Positions 32,605-41,809 of a DNA stretch of 64,000 nucleotides are shown in pieces (positions within the stretch are counted from its first letter, which is position 1; the number at the start of each line of letters is the position of its first letter). Made by a program: the position numbers and the translations under genes. The notes under the pieces were generated by a model that was not told where the DNA came from, did not search any database, and was given only the letters and a program-made list of their open reading frames with translations. Source of the DNA: Pseudomonadota bacterium (lineage in GTDB: Bacteria; Pseudomonadota; Alphaproteobacteria; Azospirillales; Azospirillaceae); assembly GCA_023423695.1 (NCBI GenBank), contig JAFAFA010000042.1:95185-159184 (forward strand). The letters are read 5' to 3'.

Positions 32605-33846
32605 TTACTCCGCCGCCGGCAGCGGGGCCGCCACCGGTTCGGCCTTGCGGCGGTCGTCGGGCAGCAGCAGGGCGGCGGCGAAGGCGAGCGCGGCCAGCGC
32701 CGACAGGGTCATGTAGAGCATGGTGAACTCGCCGGTGCGCTCGTAGACCCAGGCGACCAGTTGGACCGCCAGCGGGCCGGCGCCGAAGGACAGGATGTAT
32801 TTGGCGCCGAAGGCCAGCCCGCGATGCTTGTCCGGGGTGTAGCGGGCCAGCAGCATGTTCTCCGCCGGGATCTGCGTCTGGGAGGCGATGACCACGAAGG
32901 CGGCGGCGGCGACCAGCGGCAGGTCGGCCAGGACGGCGACGGCGGCCATCATCGGGATCTGAACCAGCAGGCAAAGCATATAGACACGCTTCAGCGAATG
33001 GCGGTCGGCCAGCACGCCGCCGATCATCTGCGGCAGGGCCGCGATCAGGTAGACCGCCGTCACCAGCCCGCCGACGCCCAGCGTGCCCGTGCCGAGCCAG
33101 CCGCCCAGCCGCGCCTCGAACAGCTTGGGCAGCACGACCTGCATGGCGTTGAAGATCAGCCCGGCGCAGACCATGGTCAGCGACAGCACGAAGAAGGCAC
33201 GCACCACGTCGCCGCGCGACGGCTTGGGCTGCGGCTTCACGTCGGCATGACGGTCCTGGACGATGCCGCTCATGATCAGCAGGGCCAGGGCCGTCCCCAT
33301 CACGAGGCAGATGGCGCCGGGGATGATGAAGGCCATGCGCCAGTTCAGCCATTCCGTCAGGCTGCCGGCGACCACCGCGGCGGTGGCGACGCCGAAGGTG
33401 CCGAACAGGCCGAGCCAGCCCATCGCCTTGCCGCGGTTCTCGGCATTCGCCATCATCCAGGCCATGCCGACGGGGTGGTAGATCGACGCCCCCAGCCCCA
33501 GCAGGGCCAGCGACCACATCAGCATCTCCGGCCCGTCCGACAGCCCGGCCATCACCGCCCCGCCGCCGGTCATCAGGTAGAAGACCGCCATCATGCCGGC
33601 CGAACTCCAGCGGTCGCCCAGCCAGCCGGCCAGCGGCGCCCCCAGGCCGATCATGAAGGCGCCCAGCGTCCACAGCCGGATCAGCTCGTCATAGGACAGC
33701 TTCCATTCGGTTTCCAGCGCCAGCACGATGGTGAGGAACAGTGCCGACACGATGTGCATCAGCGTGTGCCCGACCCAGGCGAACCCGACGGACAGCCGGG
33801 CCGAGGTCGGCGACGGCAGGGCGGCGCTGGCGGATGGATGGCTCAT
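32605..33846 (-). CDS. MFS transporter
   Basis: 413 residues with about 12 hydrophobic helices. The MFS loop 2-3 motif is GWLGDRWSSAGMMAVFYLMT. The segment ASIYHPVGMAWMMANAENRG is like Fsr, the fosmidomycin efflux protein group, in which a HP motif follows helix 4. The central loop is rich in charged residues (QDRHADVKPQPKPSRGD). The substrate cannot be deduced. It is convergent with metY, with only 21 bp between stops, and no regulator is adjacent. Confidence 0.88.
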   Translation of the reverse strand: MSHPSASAALPSPTSARLSVGFAWVGHTLMHIVSALFLTIVLALETEWKLSYDELIRLWTLGAFMIGLGAPLAGWLGDRWSSAGMMAVFYLMTGGGAVMAGLSDGPEMLMWSLALLGLGASIYHPVGMAWMMANAENRGKAMGWLGLFGTFGVATAAVVAGSLTEWLNWRMAFIIPGAICLVMGTALALLIMSGIVQDRHADVKPQPKPSRGDVVRAFFVLSLTMVCAGLIFNAMQVVLPKLFEARLGGWLGTGTLGVGGLVTAVYLIAALPQMIGGVLADRHSLKRVYMLCLLVQIPMMAAVAVLADLPLVAAAAFVVIASQTQIPAENMLLARYTPDKHRGLAFGAKYILSFGAGPLAVQLVAWVYERTGEFTMLYMTLSALAALAFAAALLLPDDRRKAEPVAAPLPAAE

Positions 33847-34018
33847 AGAACGTCTCCGGCCCCGGATTTGTCCTTTCCGGGGAATGTTTCACGGGCAAGC
33901 GAAGAGAAAAGCTGGCACGGGATGGTTGAACCGTCCAGTGCGCCTGCCTCATGGCGGGCATGTCTGCTTGATTTCGAGCGTCGACTTGGTAAGGCGACCG
34001 CAGGACTGCGGACAGGCC

Positions 34019-34054
34019 GATGTGGTGAATTGCCATATGTGGCTTCACCACATC
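34019..34054. promoter_or_regulatory. Operator palindrome upstream of toxin-antitoxin pair
   Basis: GATGTGGTGAA (34019-34029) and TTCACCACATC (34044-34054) are perfect 11-bp arms with 14 bp between, 24 bp before the toxin-like ATG at 34078. A TATATT sequence near 34068 could be the -10 element. The position suits autoregulation by the downstream DNA-binding antitoxin. Confidence 0.7.
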
Positions 34055-34077
34055 GCAGGGACGGCCTATATTGAAGC

Positions 34078-34371
34078 ATGGACAAAGCCGTACTCCTCCT
34101 GTCTCGCAAGACCGTCTACGACGACGGGAGCATTGTTCAAGTGCGGGTCTGGTCGGTCGCGGCTCCGGTGCCGCCGTCGGAACACCGGTACAAATACAGC
34201 CTATTCTACGGCAAGGACGGCGAGCGGATCGTCGGATATGACAACGAGAAGGGCAAGGGCGACCACAAACACATCCGTGGCCGGGAATTGCCGGTTCGCT
34301 TCGAGACCATCGAGCAGTTGATCGACCAATTCTTCAGCGAAGTCGCCGCGGTTAGAGAGGGAAGGTTATGA
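34078..34371 (+). CDS. TumE-like (DUF6516) putative toxin
   Basis: 97 residues: MDKAVLLLSRKTVYDDGSIV, QVRVWSVAAPVPPSEHRYKY, then SLFYGKDGERIVGYDNEKGK and the basic HIRGRELPVRF. The GERIVGYDNEKGKGDHKHI pattern is typical of the TumE/DUF6516 toxin family, which is found beside a small DNA-binding antitoxin. It overlaps the next gene by four bases (ATGA), the usual translational coupling of toxin-antitoxin pairs. Toxicity and target are not shown by the sequence. Confidence 0.75.
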   Translation: MDKAVLLLSRKTVYDDGSIVQVRVWSVAAPVPPSEHRYKYSLFYGKDGERIVGYDNEKGKGDHKHIRGRELPVRFETIEQLIDQFFSEVAAVREGRL

Positions 34372-34712
34372 CCACGCTTCAGATCCACATCGGTGTCGAT
34401 CTCCAGGCCGAGGCGGCGGCGATCAAGGATGCACTTCGCCGCCACAAGGCTGGAGAGACCATCCAGGAACACCACATCACCTTCGAATCCTTCGAAGGCA
34501 TGAGCCGGATCCTGACACCGAAGCGCTTGGAAATTCTCCGGTATCTGCACCGCAATCCCACGGCCAGTATCCGGGCGCTGGCCGGAGCGCTGGGCCGGGA
34601 TTACCGCAACGTCCACATGGACGTGACCGCATTGGTCGATGCCGGTCTGATCGACGACCAGGATGGATTGCGGGTCGACTATGACGATGTCGAAATGAAG
34701 ATGGCACTCTGA
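34368..34712 (+). CDS. HVO_A0114/TumA-like winged-helix antitoxin
   Basis: 114 residues. An N-terminal segment (EAAAIKDALRRHKAGETIQE, then HITFESFEGMSRILTPKRLE) is followed by a winged-helix DNA-binding fold: ILRYLHRNPTASIRALAGAL and GRDYRNVHMDVTALVDAGLI. This matches the MarR-like HVO_A0114 family that pairs with TumE/DUF6516 toxins. It very likely binds the 11-bp palindrome upstream of the pair. The gene is convergent with arfB, ten bases before its stop. Confidence 0.75.
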   Translation: MTTLQIHIGVDLQAEAAAIKDALRRHKAGETIQEHHITFESFEGMSRILTPKRLEILRYLHRNPTASIRALAGALGRDYRNVHMDVTALVDAGLIDDQDGLRVDYDDVEMKMAL

Positions 34713-34722
34713 TCGGAATCGC

Positions 34723-35142
34723 TCAGTCGTTGACGTTCCCGCGCATCTTCTTCACCTCCGACCGCTTGGCCTTCCCTTCCAGACGCCGCTCCTTGGATCC
34801 CTTGGTCGGCTTGGTCGGGCGGCGGGGCGGCGGCGGGGGAGCGGCAGCGTCGCGGATCAGGTCGATCAGGCGCTCGCGGGCATCTTCCCGGTTGCGGATT
34901 TGCGAGCGGTGGCGGTCGGCGACCAGGATCAGCACGCCGTCCTGGGTCAGGCGGGAGCCGGCGAGCCGTTCCAGCCGGTAGCGCACCGGATCGGGCAGGT
35001 TCGGCGACCGCCGCACGTCGAAGCGAAGCTGGACCGCCGTCTCCGTCTTGTTGACGTGCTGGCCGCCGGGGCCGGAGGCGCGGACGAACTCCTCCTGCAA
35101 CTCGTTTTCGTCCAGGCTGATGCGGGGCGTGACCCTGATCAT
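34723..35142 (-). CDS. arfB: Ribosome-rescue peptidyl-tRNA hydrolase ArfB
   Basis: 139 residues. The release-factor catalytic loop with GGQ (residues 26-28) is in FVRASGPGGQHVNKTETAVQ. The C-terminal tail is strongly basic (KERRLEGKAKRSEVKKMRG), as needed to enter the empty mRNA channel of stalled ribosomes. ArfB frees ribosomes on truncated mRNA when trans-translation is not enough. Its start overlaps the rsmA stop by four bases, so it is translated with rsmA. Confidence 0.95.
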   Translation of the reverse strand: MIRVTPRISLDENELQEEFVRASGPGGQHVNKTETAVQLRFDVRRSPNLPDPVRYRLERLAGSRLTQDGVLILVADRHRSQIRNREDARERLIDLIRDAAAPPPPPRRPTKPTKGSKERRLEGKAKRSEVKKMRGNVND

Positions 35143-36044
35143 TCAGTCCTCTCCGACGGTGGCTCCAGCGGATGGCGGGCGCGGAAGGCGCGGGCAAGGG
35201 CGGCGAAGCCGGCGACGTCGATCTCCTCCGCCCGCGCGGTCGGGGCGATGCCGGTCTCCTCCAGCAGGGCCTCGGCATTGCCCAGCGACTTCAGGCTCTG
35301 GCGCAGCATCTTGCGGCGCTGGCCGAAGGCGGCGGCGGTGACCTGCTCCAGCGCGCGCCAGTCGGCCGGCTCCGGGTTCGCCCGCGGGGTCAGGTGGACC
35401 ACCGTCGATTCGACTTTCGGCGGCGGGGTGAAGGCGCGCGGCGGCAGGTTGAACAGCACACGGGCATCCGAACGCCACTGGGTGATGACCGACAGCCGGC
35501 CATAGGCCTTGCTGCCGGGCTTCGCCACCAGCCGGTCGGCGACCTCCTTCTGGAACATCAGGGTCAGGCTGACATAGGCCTCGATCCGCGCCAGCCAGCC
35601 CAGCAGAAGCGGCGTCGCCACGTTGTAGGGCAGATTGGCGACGATGGCGCGCGGGGCGGGAGCCAGATCCTCGGGGTCCACCGTCAGGGCGTCGGCCTCG
35701 ACGATGGACAGCCGGCCTTGGGACGCCTCGATCACGTCCTGCAATGCCTCGATGAAGCGGCGGTCGCGTTCGATGGCGATGACCTTCACCGCATTGGTCG
35801 CCAGGAGCGCACGGGTCAGCCCGCCGGGACCGGGGCCGACCTCGATGGCGGTGGTGCCGGCCGGCAGGTTGGCCGAGCGGGCGATCCGTCCCGTCAGGTT
35901 CAGGTCGAGCAGGAAGTTCTGACCCAGCGACTTACGCGCTTCCAGCCCGAAGCGCGCGATCACGTCGCGCAGCGGCGGCAGGGCGTGCGGGTCGAAGGCG
36001 GCGGGCGCGGCGGAGGCGGCAGGGGCGGAGATCGGGTCGGTCAT
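35139..36044 (-). CDS. rsmA: 16S rRNA dimethyladenosine transferase RsmA (KsgA)
   Basis: 301 residues from ATG 36044 (MTDPISAPAASAAPAAFDPH). Family signatures are KSLGQNFLLDLNLTGRIARS, SAM-binding TAIEVGPGPGGLTRALLATN and the adenine-methylating motif NLPYNVATPLLLGW. The C-terminal domain has FGQRRKMLRQSLKSLGNAE. It dimethylates two adenosines near the 3' end of 16S rRNA late in small-subunit assembly. It is followed by arfB with four-base overlap. Confidence 0.97.
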   Translation of the reverse strand: MTDPISAPAASAAPAAFDPHALPPLRDVIARFGLEARKSLGQNFLLDLNLTGRIARSANLPAGTTAIEVGPGPGGLTRALLATNAVKVIAIERDRRFIEALQDVIEASQGRLSIVEADALTVDPEDLAPAPRAIVANLPYNVATPLLLGWLARIEAYVSLTLMFQKEVADRLVAKPGSKAYGRLSVITQWRSDARVLFNLPPRAFTPPPKVESTVVHLTPRANPEPADWRALEQVTAAAFGQRRKMLRQSLKSLGNAEALLEETGIAPTARAEEIDVAGFAALARAFRARHPLEPPSERTE

Positions 36045-36100
36045 TCCCGACTTATAGGCATCCCCCGCCCGCTTCACCAGACGGCAGTTTGTACCAGGTG

Positions 36101-36409
36101 CTACAGCAGGCGGCGCAGCAGCACGACCGCGACCACGCCGGCCGCCACCGCCACCACCATCGGAACGCGCCGGGCGATCAGGCAGACGAAGGCCGCGGCC
36201 AGCGCATCGGACGGGCGCGACAGCGCGGCGGGCGCCACCAGCGCCACCAGCACCGCCCCCGGCGTGGCCTCCATCGCCGCATTCGCCGCCGGGCCGAGGC
36301 GCACCCGCGCGATCAGCCATGGCCCGCCGATCCGGGTCATCCAGGTGACCAGCGCCCCGCCCAGCACGATGGCGAGGAGGCTCCAGTCCAGATGCAGCAT
36401 TTCAAGCAT
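36101..36409 (-). CDS. azlD: AzlD family branched-chain amino acid export subunit
   Basis: 102 residues from ATG 36409 (MLEMLHLDWSLLAIVLGGAL). Three to four hydrophobic helices; the AzlD signature is TWMTRIGGPWLIAR, followed by ALVAPAALSRPSDALAAAFV. It works with AzlC in the membrane, probably to export branched-chain or related amino acids. It overlaps azlC by eight bases. The longer frame upstream to 36502 lies inside azlC and is not used. Confidence 0.88.
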   Translation of the reverse strand: MLEMLHLDWSLLAIVLGGALVTWMTRIGGPWLIARVRLGPAANAAMEATPGAVLVALVAPAALSRPSDALAAAFVCLIARRVPMVVAVAAGVVAVVLLRRLL

Positions 36410-37130
36410 TGCGCGCCCTCCCCTTTCCCTGCCATGCGGCGACGGCTCCACCGGCCAGCGCGCCGGCGATGATGTGCCAGGTGCCGCCGGGCGACAGCGC
36501 ATGGACGGCCAGCGCGGCGGCGGCGCTCGCCAGCCAGGGCGGCAGCGAGCCGACGCCTCGCCAGAAGCCGGCGAGCAGGCAGAGGAAAACGGCGATGAAG
36601 GTGAAATCCAGCCCCCAGGCGGTGGGATCGGCGATCAGCGCCCCGGCCAGCGTCCCGGCCACCGTGCTGGCGAGCCACGCCAGATAGAGCGTCGCCGCCA
36701 CCCCGTACCAATAAGCCAGCGTCAGATCCGGCCCGCGGCGCAGAGCCAGCGCCCATTGCTCGTCGGTCATGAAGAACAGCGCCAGACCGGCCCTCGCGCG
36801 CGGGATGCCGCGGAAGCGCGGCTCCAGCGTTGCCCCCATCAGCAGGTGACGCAGATTGACCAGCAGGATGGCGCCGACCACGGCCAGCCCGGCGCTGCCC
36901 CCGCTTCCATTTTTGTCCAGCAGTTCGACCGCGACGAACTGGGAGCTGCCGGCGAAGACCAGCGCGCTCATCAGGCCCATGTCGAGCGCCGACAACCCGG
37001 CCTTGGCGGCGAGACTGCCCAGCAGGAAGCCGAAGGGAATTGCGCCCGCCACGATCGGCAGGCAATGGACGACGCCCGCCGCGAATTCCTGCCGCGGGGA
37101 TGCCGGTATGGTGATGCTGTCCGTGCTCAT
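36402..37130 (-). CDS. azlC: AzlC family branched-chain amino acid export protein
   Basis: 242 residues with about seven hydrophobic helices. AzlC signatures: EFAAGVVHCLPIVAGAIPFG, SALVFAGSSQFVAVELL and VNLRHLLMGATLEPRFRGIP. Together with AzlD it forms the two-subunit exporter. It lies 33 bp after the araC-type gene on the same strand, which suggests local regulation. A Gly/Ser turn (KNGSGGS) interrupts the second helix pair. Confidence 0.92.
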   Translation of the reverse strand: MSTDSITIPASPRQEFAAGVVHCLPIVAGAIPFGFLLGSLAAKAGLSALDMGLMSALVFAGSSQFVAVELLDKNGSGGSAGLAVVGAILLVNLRHLLMGATLEPRFRGIPRARAGLALFFMTDEQWALALRRGPDLTLAYWYGVAATLYLAWLASTVAGTLAGALIADPTAWGLDFTFIAVFLCLLAGFWRGVGSLPPWLASAAAALAVHALSPGGTWHIIAGALAGGAVAAWQGKGRARNA

Positions 37131-37163
37131 ATGCGTGCCATATGCTTGCTCATGGGCGGCAAG

Positions 37164-38048
37164 CTAGGCGGCCGCAGCCGCGCCGTCTTGGACGGGATTG
37201 CTGCCGCGCCGGTACTGGCCGGGGGAGACACCGACCCGTCCCTTGAACACCCGGTTGAAATGCGCCTGATCGCAGAAGCCGCAGGCCAGCGCCACGTCGG
37301 CGAGCGGCAGCGGCCCGATGAGCATCCGCTTGGCTTGTGCGACCCGCCGGTCGGTCAGATAGCCATGCGGGGTCGTCCCCACCGCCGCCCGGAAGACGCG
37401 CAGCAGATGGAACCGGCTGAGCCCCGCCGACTCGGCGAGATCGGCCAGTTCGACGGGACTGTCGAGATGGGCGTCCAAAAATTCCCGCGCACGGCGGACG
37501 GCCACCGGCTCCTGCCCCGCTTCCCGTGGGCGGGCACTCAGGTCGCCGTGGCGCAGGGCCAGCGCGGTGAAGGCCCGCAGCGCGTCGGTGTCGGTGCGCA
37601 AGGGTTCGCGATGCGGACCCTCCAGCCCATGATGCAGGCCGCGCAGGGCCTGGAACAGCTCCGGATCGTCCAGTTCGGTGGCGGCGAAATGCGGCGCGAC
37701 CGGCCGGCCGAGCGCGTCGGTCATCGCCTGTTCGATCAGGGCGACCGGCGGGTAGAACATGCGGTAGGCATAGCCGTCTTCCGCCGGCCGGCCGTCGTGC
37801 CGAACCTCCGGGTCGAGCACCACCACCTGCCCGGCCCGCGCCACCCGTTCGGCGCCGCGGCAGCGGTACAGCTCGGTCCCGGCGGTGATGACGCCGACCA
37901 CATAGGTTTCATGTGTGTGGGGCGCGTAGGCGTGGCGCTGGAAGCGGGCGTTCAGGCATTCCATGCCGTCGAATCGCGTCTCCCGCCACAGCCGGGCAAA
38001 GTCCCCGCCGGCGGCCGGTGTCTCGGCAAGTGCGGATTGCTGGTCCAT
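37164..38048 (-). CDS. AraC family transcriptional regulator
   Basis: 294 residues. An N-terminal cupin-like sensor (APHTHETYVVGVITAGTELY, and RAGQVVVLDPEVRHDGRPAE) is followed by a C-terminal AraC DNA-binding domain with two helix-turn-helices: VELADLAESAGLSRFHLLRV and LADVALACGFCDQAHFNRVF, ending GVSPGQYRRG. It is the first gene of araC-azlC-azlD and probably activates the exporter when amino acid builds up. Confidence 0.92.
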   Translation of the reverse strand: MDQQSALAETPAAGGDFARLWRETRFDGMECLNARFQRHAYAPHTHETYVVGVITAGTELYRCRGAERVARAGQVVVLDPEVRHDGRPAEDGYAYRMFYPPVALIEQAMTDALGRPVAPHFAATELDDPELFQALRGLHHGLEGPHREPLRTDTDALRAFTALALRHGDLSARPREAGQEPVAVRRAREFLDAHLDSPVELADLAESAGLSRFHLLRVFRAAVGTTPHGYLTDRRVAQAKRMLIGPLPLADVALACGFCDQAHFNRVFKGRVGVSPGQYRRGSNPVQDGAAAAA

Positions 38049-38129
38049 GCCGCAGTCTAACAGGCGGGCATGCTGGTCGTCTTGGACAGGATTGCGGGGA
38101 GCCGGATTTCGGTCGCCATGACCGCCGGG

Positions 38130-41100
38130 TTACTCGTCCTCGCCGTCACCCAGCAGATAGTCGATGTCGCCGCCGTCGAGCGCGCTGACCAGCCCCTTGC
38201 CCTCGATGGTGGCGGCGGACAGGCTGCCCTTGCGGCGCTGGAGGTCGAGGATGCGTTCCTCCACCGTGTTGGCGGCGATCAGCTTGTAGACGAAGACCGG
38301 CTTGTCCTGGCCGATGCGATAGGCGCGGTCGGTCGCCTGATCCTCGGCGGCCGGATTCCACCAGGGATCGTAATGGATCACGGTGTCGGCGGCGGTCAGG
38401 TTCAGGCCGCGGCCGCCGGCCTTCAGGCTGATGAGGAAGACCGGAACCTCGCGGGCCTGGAAGCGGTTCACCGGCTCGGCGCGGTCCAGCGTGCGGCCGG
38501 TCAGCTCGACATAGGGAATGGCGGCCTTCTCCAGTTCCAGCTTGATCAGGTCGAGCATGGTGGTGAACTGCGAGAAGATCAGGATGCGCCGGCCTTCCGG
38601 CACCATCTCCTTCACCATTTCGGTCAGGGCGTCGAGCTTGGCGCTGTGACGCGCCTTGCCGCCCCCCGCGGCCCCCCCCAGCGACTTCAGCAGGCGCGGA
38701 TCGCAGCAGACCTGACGGAGCTTCAACAGCGCGTCGATCACCGCAATGGCGTTCTGGCCCAGCCCCTTGCCGCTGGCGGCCAGCGCCGCGCGCACCGTCT
38801 CGTTCACCGACAGGCGGATGGTCTCGTAGAGGTCGCGCTGGTCGCGGTCGAGGTCGATGCGCACCACCACCTCGGTCTTCGGCGGCAGCTCCTTCGCCAC
38901 CGCCTCCTTGGTGCGGCGGAGCAGGAAGGGGCGGATGCGGCGCATCAGCAGGTTGGCGCGCGTGTTGTCGCCGCGCTTCTCGATGGGCACGCGATAGCGC
39001 TTGCCGAATTCCTTGCGGTCGCCCAGCAGCCCCGGCATCAGGAAGGCGAACTGGCTCCACAGTTCGCCCAGGTTGTTCTCCACCGGCGTGCCGGACAGGC
39101 AGAGCCGATGCCGGGCCGGCAGCGCCGCCACCGCGCGGGTCGCCTTGCCGTCGGGGTTCTTGATCGCCTGCGCCTCGTCCAGCACGATCATGTGCCAGGT
39201 CAGCCGCTTCAGCAGGTCGACGTCGCGCGCCACCACGCCATAGGTGGTCACGACGATGTGGGCGCGGTCGATGTCGGCCAGCTTGCCGTGGCGGTCGACG
39301 CCATGCAGAACCACCACCCGCAGATGCGGGGTGAAGCGCTCCGATTCGGCCACCCAGTTGGGCACGAGGCTGGTCGGCACCACCACCATGCAGGGCTCGG
39401 TCAGCCGCCCCTCATGCTCCTCCATCGCGATGTGGGCCAGCGTCTGGGCGGTCTTGCCCAGCCCCATGTCGTCGGCCAGGATGCCGGCGACGTTGTTGGC
39501 GCGCAGGCTCTGCATCCAGGCAAGGCCGCCGCGCTGGTAGTCGCGCAACTCGCCCTTGAAGCCCGGTGGCGGGGTCATGTCGCCCGGCATCTCGTCGGCG
39601 CGCAGGCGCTGGAGATAGCCGTCGATCTGCGCCGTCTCGTCGCCGCGCCGGGCGATCAGGTCGTCGATGTCCAGCAGGGAGTCGGCTTCGGCCAGCGGCA
39701 CCTTCAGCCGGTCGCCGCTGCTGCGCCCGCTATCCAGCATCGCTTCCAGCACGCTGAGCAGCCGCTCGATGCGCTCGGCCGGCAGGGCCAGGACGTTGCC
39801 GTCGTCGAGAACGATGTGGGCGCGTCCGTCGATGATGCGGGTGGTCGACAGGCCGCCCTTCTCCACCAGCCGGGCGAGGATGGGCAGCAGCGGCTGGCGC
39901 TCGCCGTCGATCTCGACGCCGACATCCAGGTCGAACCAGCCGTCGCCGGCGTCGCGCACCGCGACCTCGACCTCGGCGCCCGGCTCGATCACCTTGGTGC
40001 CGAAATCGGCGCCGATCTCCATGACCCAGCCGGCCTTCGTCAGGCCCGGGACCTCCGTGGTCAGGAAATGCTGCCAGCGCTCCTCCACGTCGCGGCCGGT
40101 CAGCCAGTGGACGCGCGAGCCGCGGGCGTTCAGCGCACCCTTCGGCGGCTCGATCCGCGCCTGGGCGAAACCGAGGCCGGACAGCCGGTCAAGCGCCGCC
40201 TGCTCGTCGGCCTTGTCGCGGCGGACGAAGGTGACGTCGCCGAACTCATCCTCGTAACGGGCGAACTGGCGCTGGTCGTCGGGCTCGATCTCCACCGGGC
40301 GGTCGGCTTCGCCATAGTCGAAGGACAGGCGCAGCACGTCGACCAGCCCATCGGCCGGCGTCACCACGCGCCCCAGCCGCGCGATGATGCGCGGCGACCG
40401 CTCGACGATGGCCGCGGCGTCGGCGGCTCCGCTGCGCACGCCGGGAATGCCGGTGTCGCGGAAATTGGGCGTCGAAATGGAGGGCGGCGGCGGGGTGATG
40501 CGCGGCATCGACGCGACACCACTGCGCGATGGCCCGAACAGGCGGGAGGGCGTCGATTTGGACGGAACCGGCGGCGGCGCCGGAGCGGGCGGCACCGGCT
40601 TGGCCTTCGGCACCTCCACCACCTGCAGATCGACCGGAAAGACGGTGCCGGTGGCGCTGTCCACGCACCAGTAGGACTGGCCCTTCACCAGAACGCTGCG
40701 TTCGGGCAGGCCGGTCGGGCGCAGCTTGCGGGTGGCGGGATCGCGGAAGGTGCGGACGGTGCGGCCCGGCGCCTCGGCCAGCGGGGTGCCGTCGCGCCAG
40801 CGCAGCCGCCCGGTGGAGAGCAGGCGGCGCAGCAGGCGGTCCACCGCCTCGCCCCGGCTCTTGGCGACGGGTGTGCGCTCCGTCCCGCCGCCGCCGAGCA
40901 GGCGGGCGATGGCACGGTCGGCGTCGCCGTCGAGCGAGCGCGGCGCCTTCGCCAACACGTCGCGCGGGGTGGCGGGGCTGGTGTCGGCCGATCCCTCCGC
41001 CACGAATTCCGCCAGGATGTAGCAGGCGATATCGCCCTGCCCCGGTTCCAGGGTCCAGCGCAGGCTGCGCACCGGCTCCGGCTTGGGTGGGGCTGGCGGA

Positions 41101-41654
41101 GGGGGAGGAGGCGCAACGGTGCGGATCGGCGTCGGGACCGGCGGGCGGACCAGCGACAGCGGGGGCTTCGGCGTGGCGGGCACCGGGGATGCCGGGGGTG
41201 CGGCGGCCGGCTTCGGCTGCGGGACCGGCGGGAGGCTTGCCGGCGCGGCTGCCGGAATGGGAGGCGGTGGCGGGGGGGGCGCCAGCGGCGCCTTGACGTC
41301 GGCGACGTCGAACAGGGAAGCGCGGCGCCATTCCGGACGGCTTTCCAGCGCCAGCATCGCCGCCGCGGCCATATGGGCGCAGGCGTTACGGCCGCAGCTG
41401 CAGGTCCGCTCCAGCACGACGCTGCGCTTGCCCTGCACCGGGGTCACCGTCACCGACAGGCGGCGTCCGAGGTCGCTGACCTCCGCCTCGATCCGGTCGC
41501 CGCCGGGAGGCCCCAGCGTCGCCGCACCGGTCATCATCAGCGTGCGGCCGCGCTGCAGCGTCTTGGCATCGAAGACGCGCGTCAGGTCCTCCTGGGCGAA
41601 GGGGACGGCGGCGCCACCCGAAGGGCCACGCGGCAGGGCATCGAATAGCGACAT
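38130..41654 (-). CDS. SNF2-family helicase with SWIM zinc finger
   Basis: 1174 residues from ATG 41654 (MSLFDALPRGPSGGAAVPFA). The N-terminal SWIM finger is visible as CSCGRNACAH (Cys85, Cys87, Cys92, His94). A long Pro/Ala-rich linker (about 110-200) and a beta-rich middle region follow. The SNF2 motor occupies the C-terminal third: ILADDMGLGKTAQTLAHIAM (Walker A), WHMIVLDEAQAIKNPDGKAT (DEAQ), and motifs V-VI KAGGRGLNLTAADTVIHYDP, RAYRIGQDKP. It would move along double-stranded DNA or remodel bound proteins. Its pathway is unknown. Confidence 0.93.
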   Translation of the reverse strand: MSLFDALPRGPSGGAAVPFAQEDLTRVFDAKTLQRGRTLMMTGAATLGPPGGDRIEAEVSDLGRRLSVTVTPVQGKRSVVLERTCSCGRNACAHMAAAAMLALESRPEWRRASLFDVADVKAPLAPPPPPPPIPAAAPASLPPVPQPKPAAAPPASPVPATPKPPLSLVRPPVPTPIRTVAPPPPPPAPPKPEPVRSLRWTLEPGQGDIACYILAEFVAEGSADTSPATPRDVLAKAPRSLDGDADRAIARLLGGGGTERTPVAKSRGEAVDRLLRRLLSTGRLRWRDGTPLAEAPGRTVRTFRDPATRKLRPTGLPERSVLVKGQSYWCVDSATGTVFPVDLQVVEVPKAKPVPPAPAPPPVPSKSTPSRLFGPSRSGVASMPRITPPPPSISTPNFRDTGIPGVRSGAADAAAIVERSPRIIARLGRVVTPADGLVDVLRLSFDYGEADRPVEIEPDDQRQFARYEDEFGDVTFVRRDKADEQAALDRLSGLGFAQARIEPPKGALNARGSRVHWLTGRDVEERWQHFLTTEVPGLTKAGWVMEIGADFGTKVIEPGAEVEVAVRDAGDGWFDLDVGVEIDGERQPLLPILARLVEKGGLSTTRIIDGRAHIVLDDGNVLALPAERIERLLSVLEAMLDSGRSSGDRLKVPLAEADSLLDIDDLIARRGDETAQIDGYLQRLRADEMPGDMTPPPGFKGELRDYQRGGLAWMQSLRANNVAGILADDMGLGKTAQTLAHIAMEEHEGRLTEPCMVVVPTSLVPNWVAESERFTPHLRVVVLHGVDRHGKLADIDRAHIVVTTYGVVARDVDLLKRLTWHMIVLDEAQAIKNPDGKATRAVAALPARHRLCLSGTPVENNLGELWSQFAFLMPGLLGDRKEFGKRYRVPIEKRGDNTRANLLMRRIRPFLLRRTKEAVAKELPPKTEVVVRIDLDRDQRDLYETIRLSVNETVRAALAASGKGLGQNAIAVIDALLKLRQVCCDPRLLKSLGGAAGGGKARHSAKLDALTEMVKEMVPEGRRILIFSQFTTMLDLIKLELEKAAIPYVELTGRTLDRAEPVNRFQAREVPVFLISLKAGGRGLNLTAADTVIHYDPWWNPAAEDQATDRAYRIGQDKPVFVYKLIAANTVEERILDLQRRKGSLSAATIEGKGLVSALDGGDIDYLLGDGEDE

Positions 41655-41809
41655 GCGGTGCGGAAGTGACCTGGCCGGAACGGAACGGAAACGGGGCGTC
41701 GGTATAGGACCTTGCGCCGCGGGACGCAAGCCCCTGGCTTCAGCTTGCGGGTCACGCGCGACCGCCCGTCATACCACAGGACGCCGCCGGCTTCATCCCG
41801 GTTGCTGGC

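Noticed and set aside
38070..41648. 1192-codon plus-strand frame opposite the SNF2 helicase
   Set aside because: It mirrors the helicase gene, is His/Arg/Gln-rich with no domain, and comes from the third-position GC bias of the real gene.
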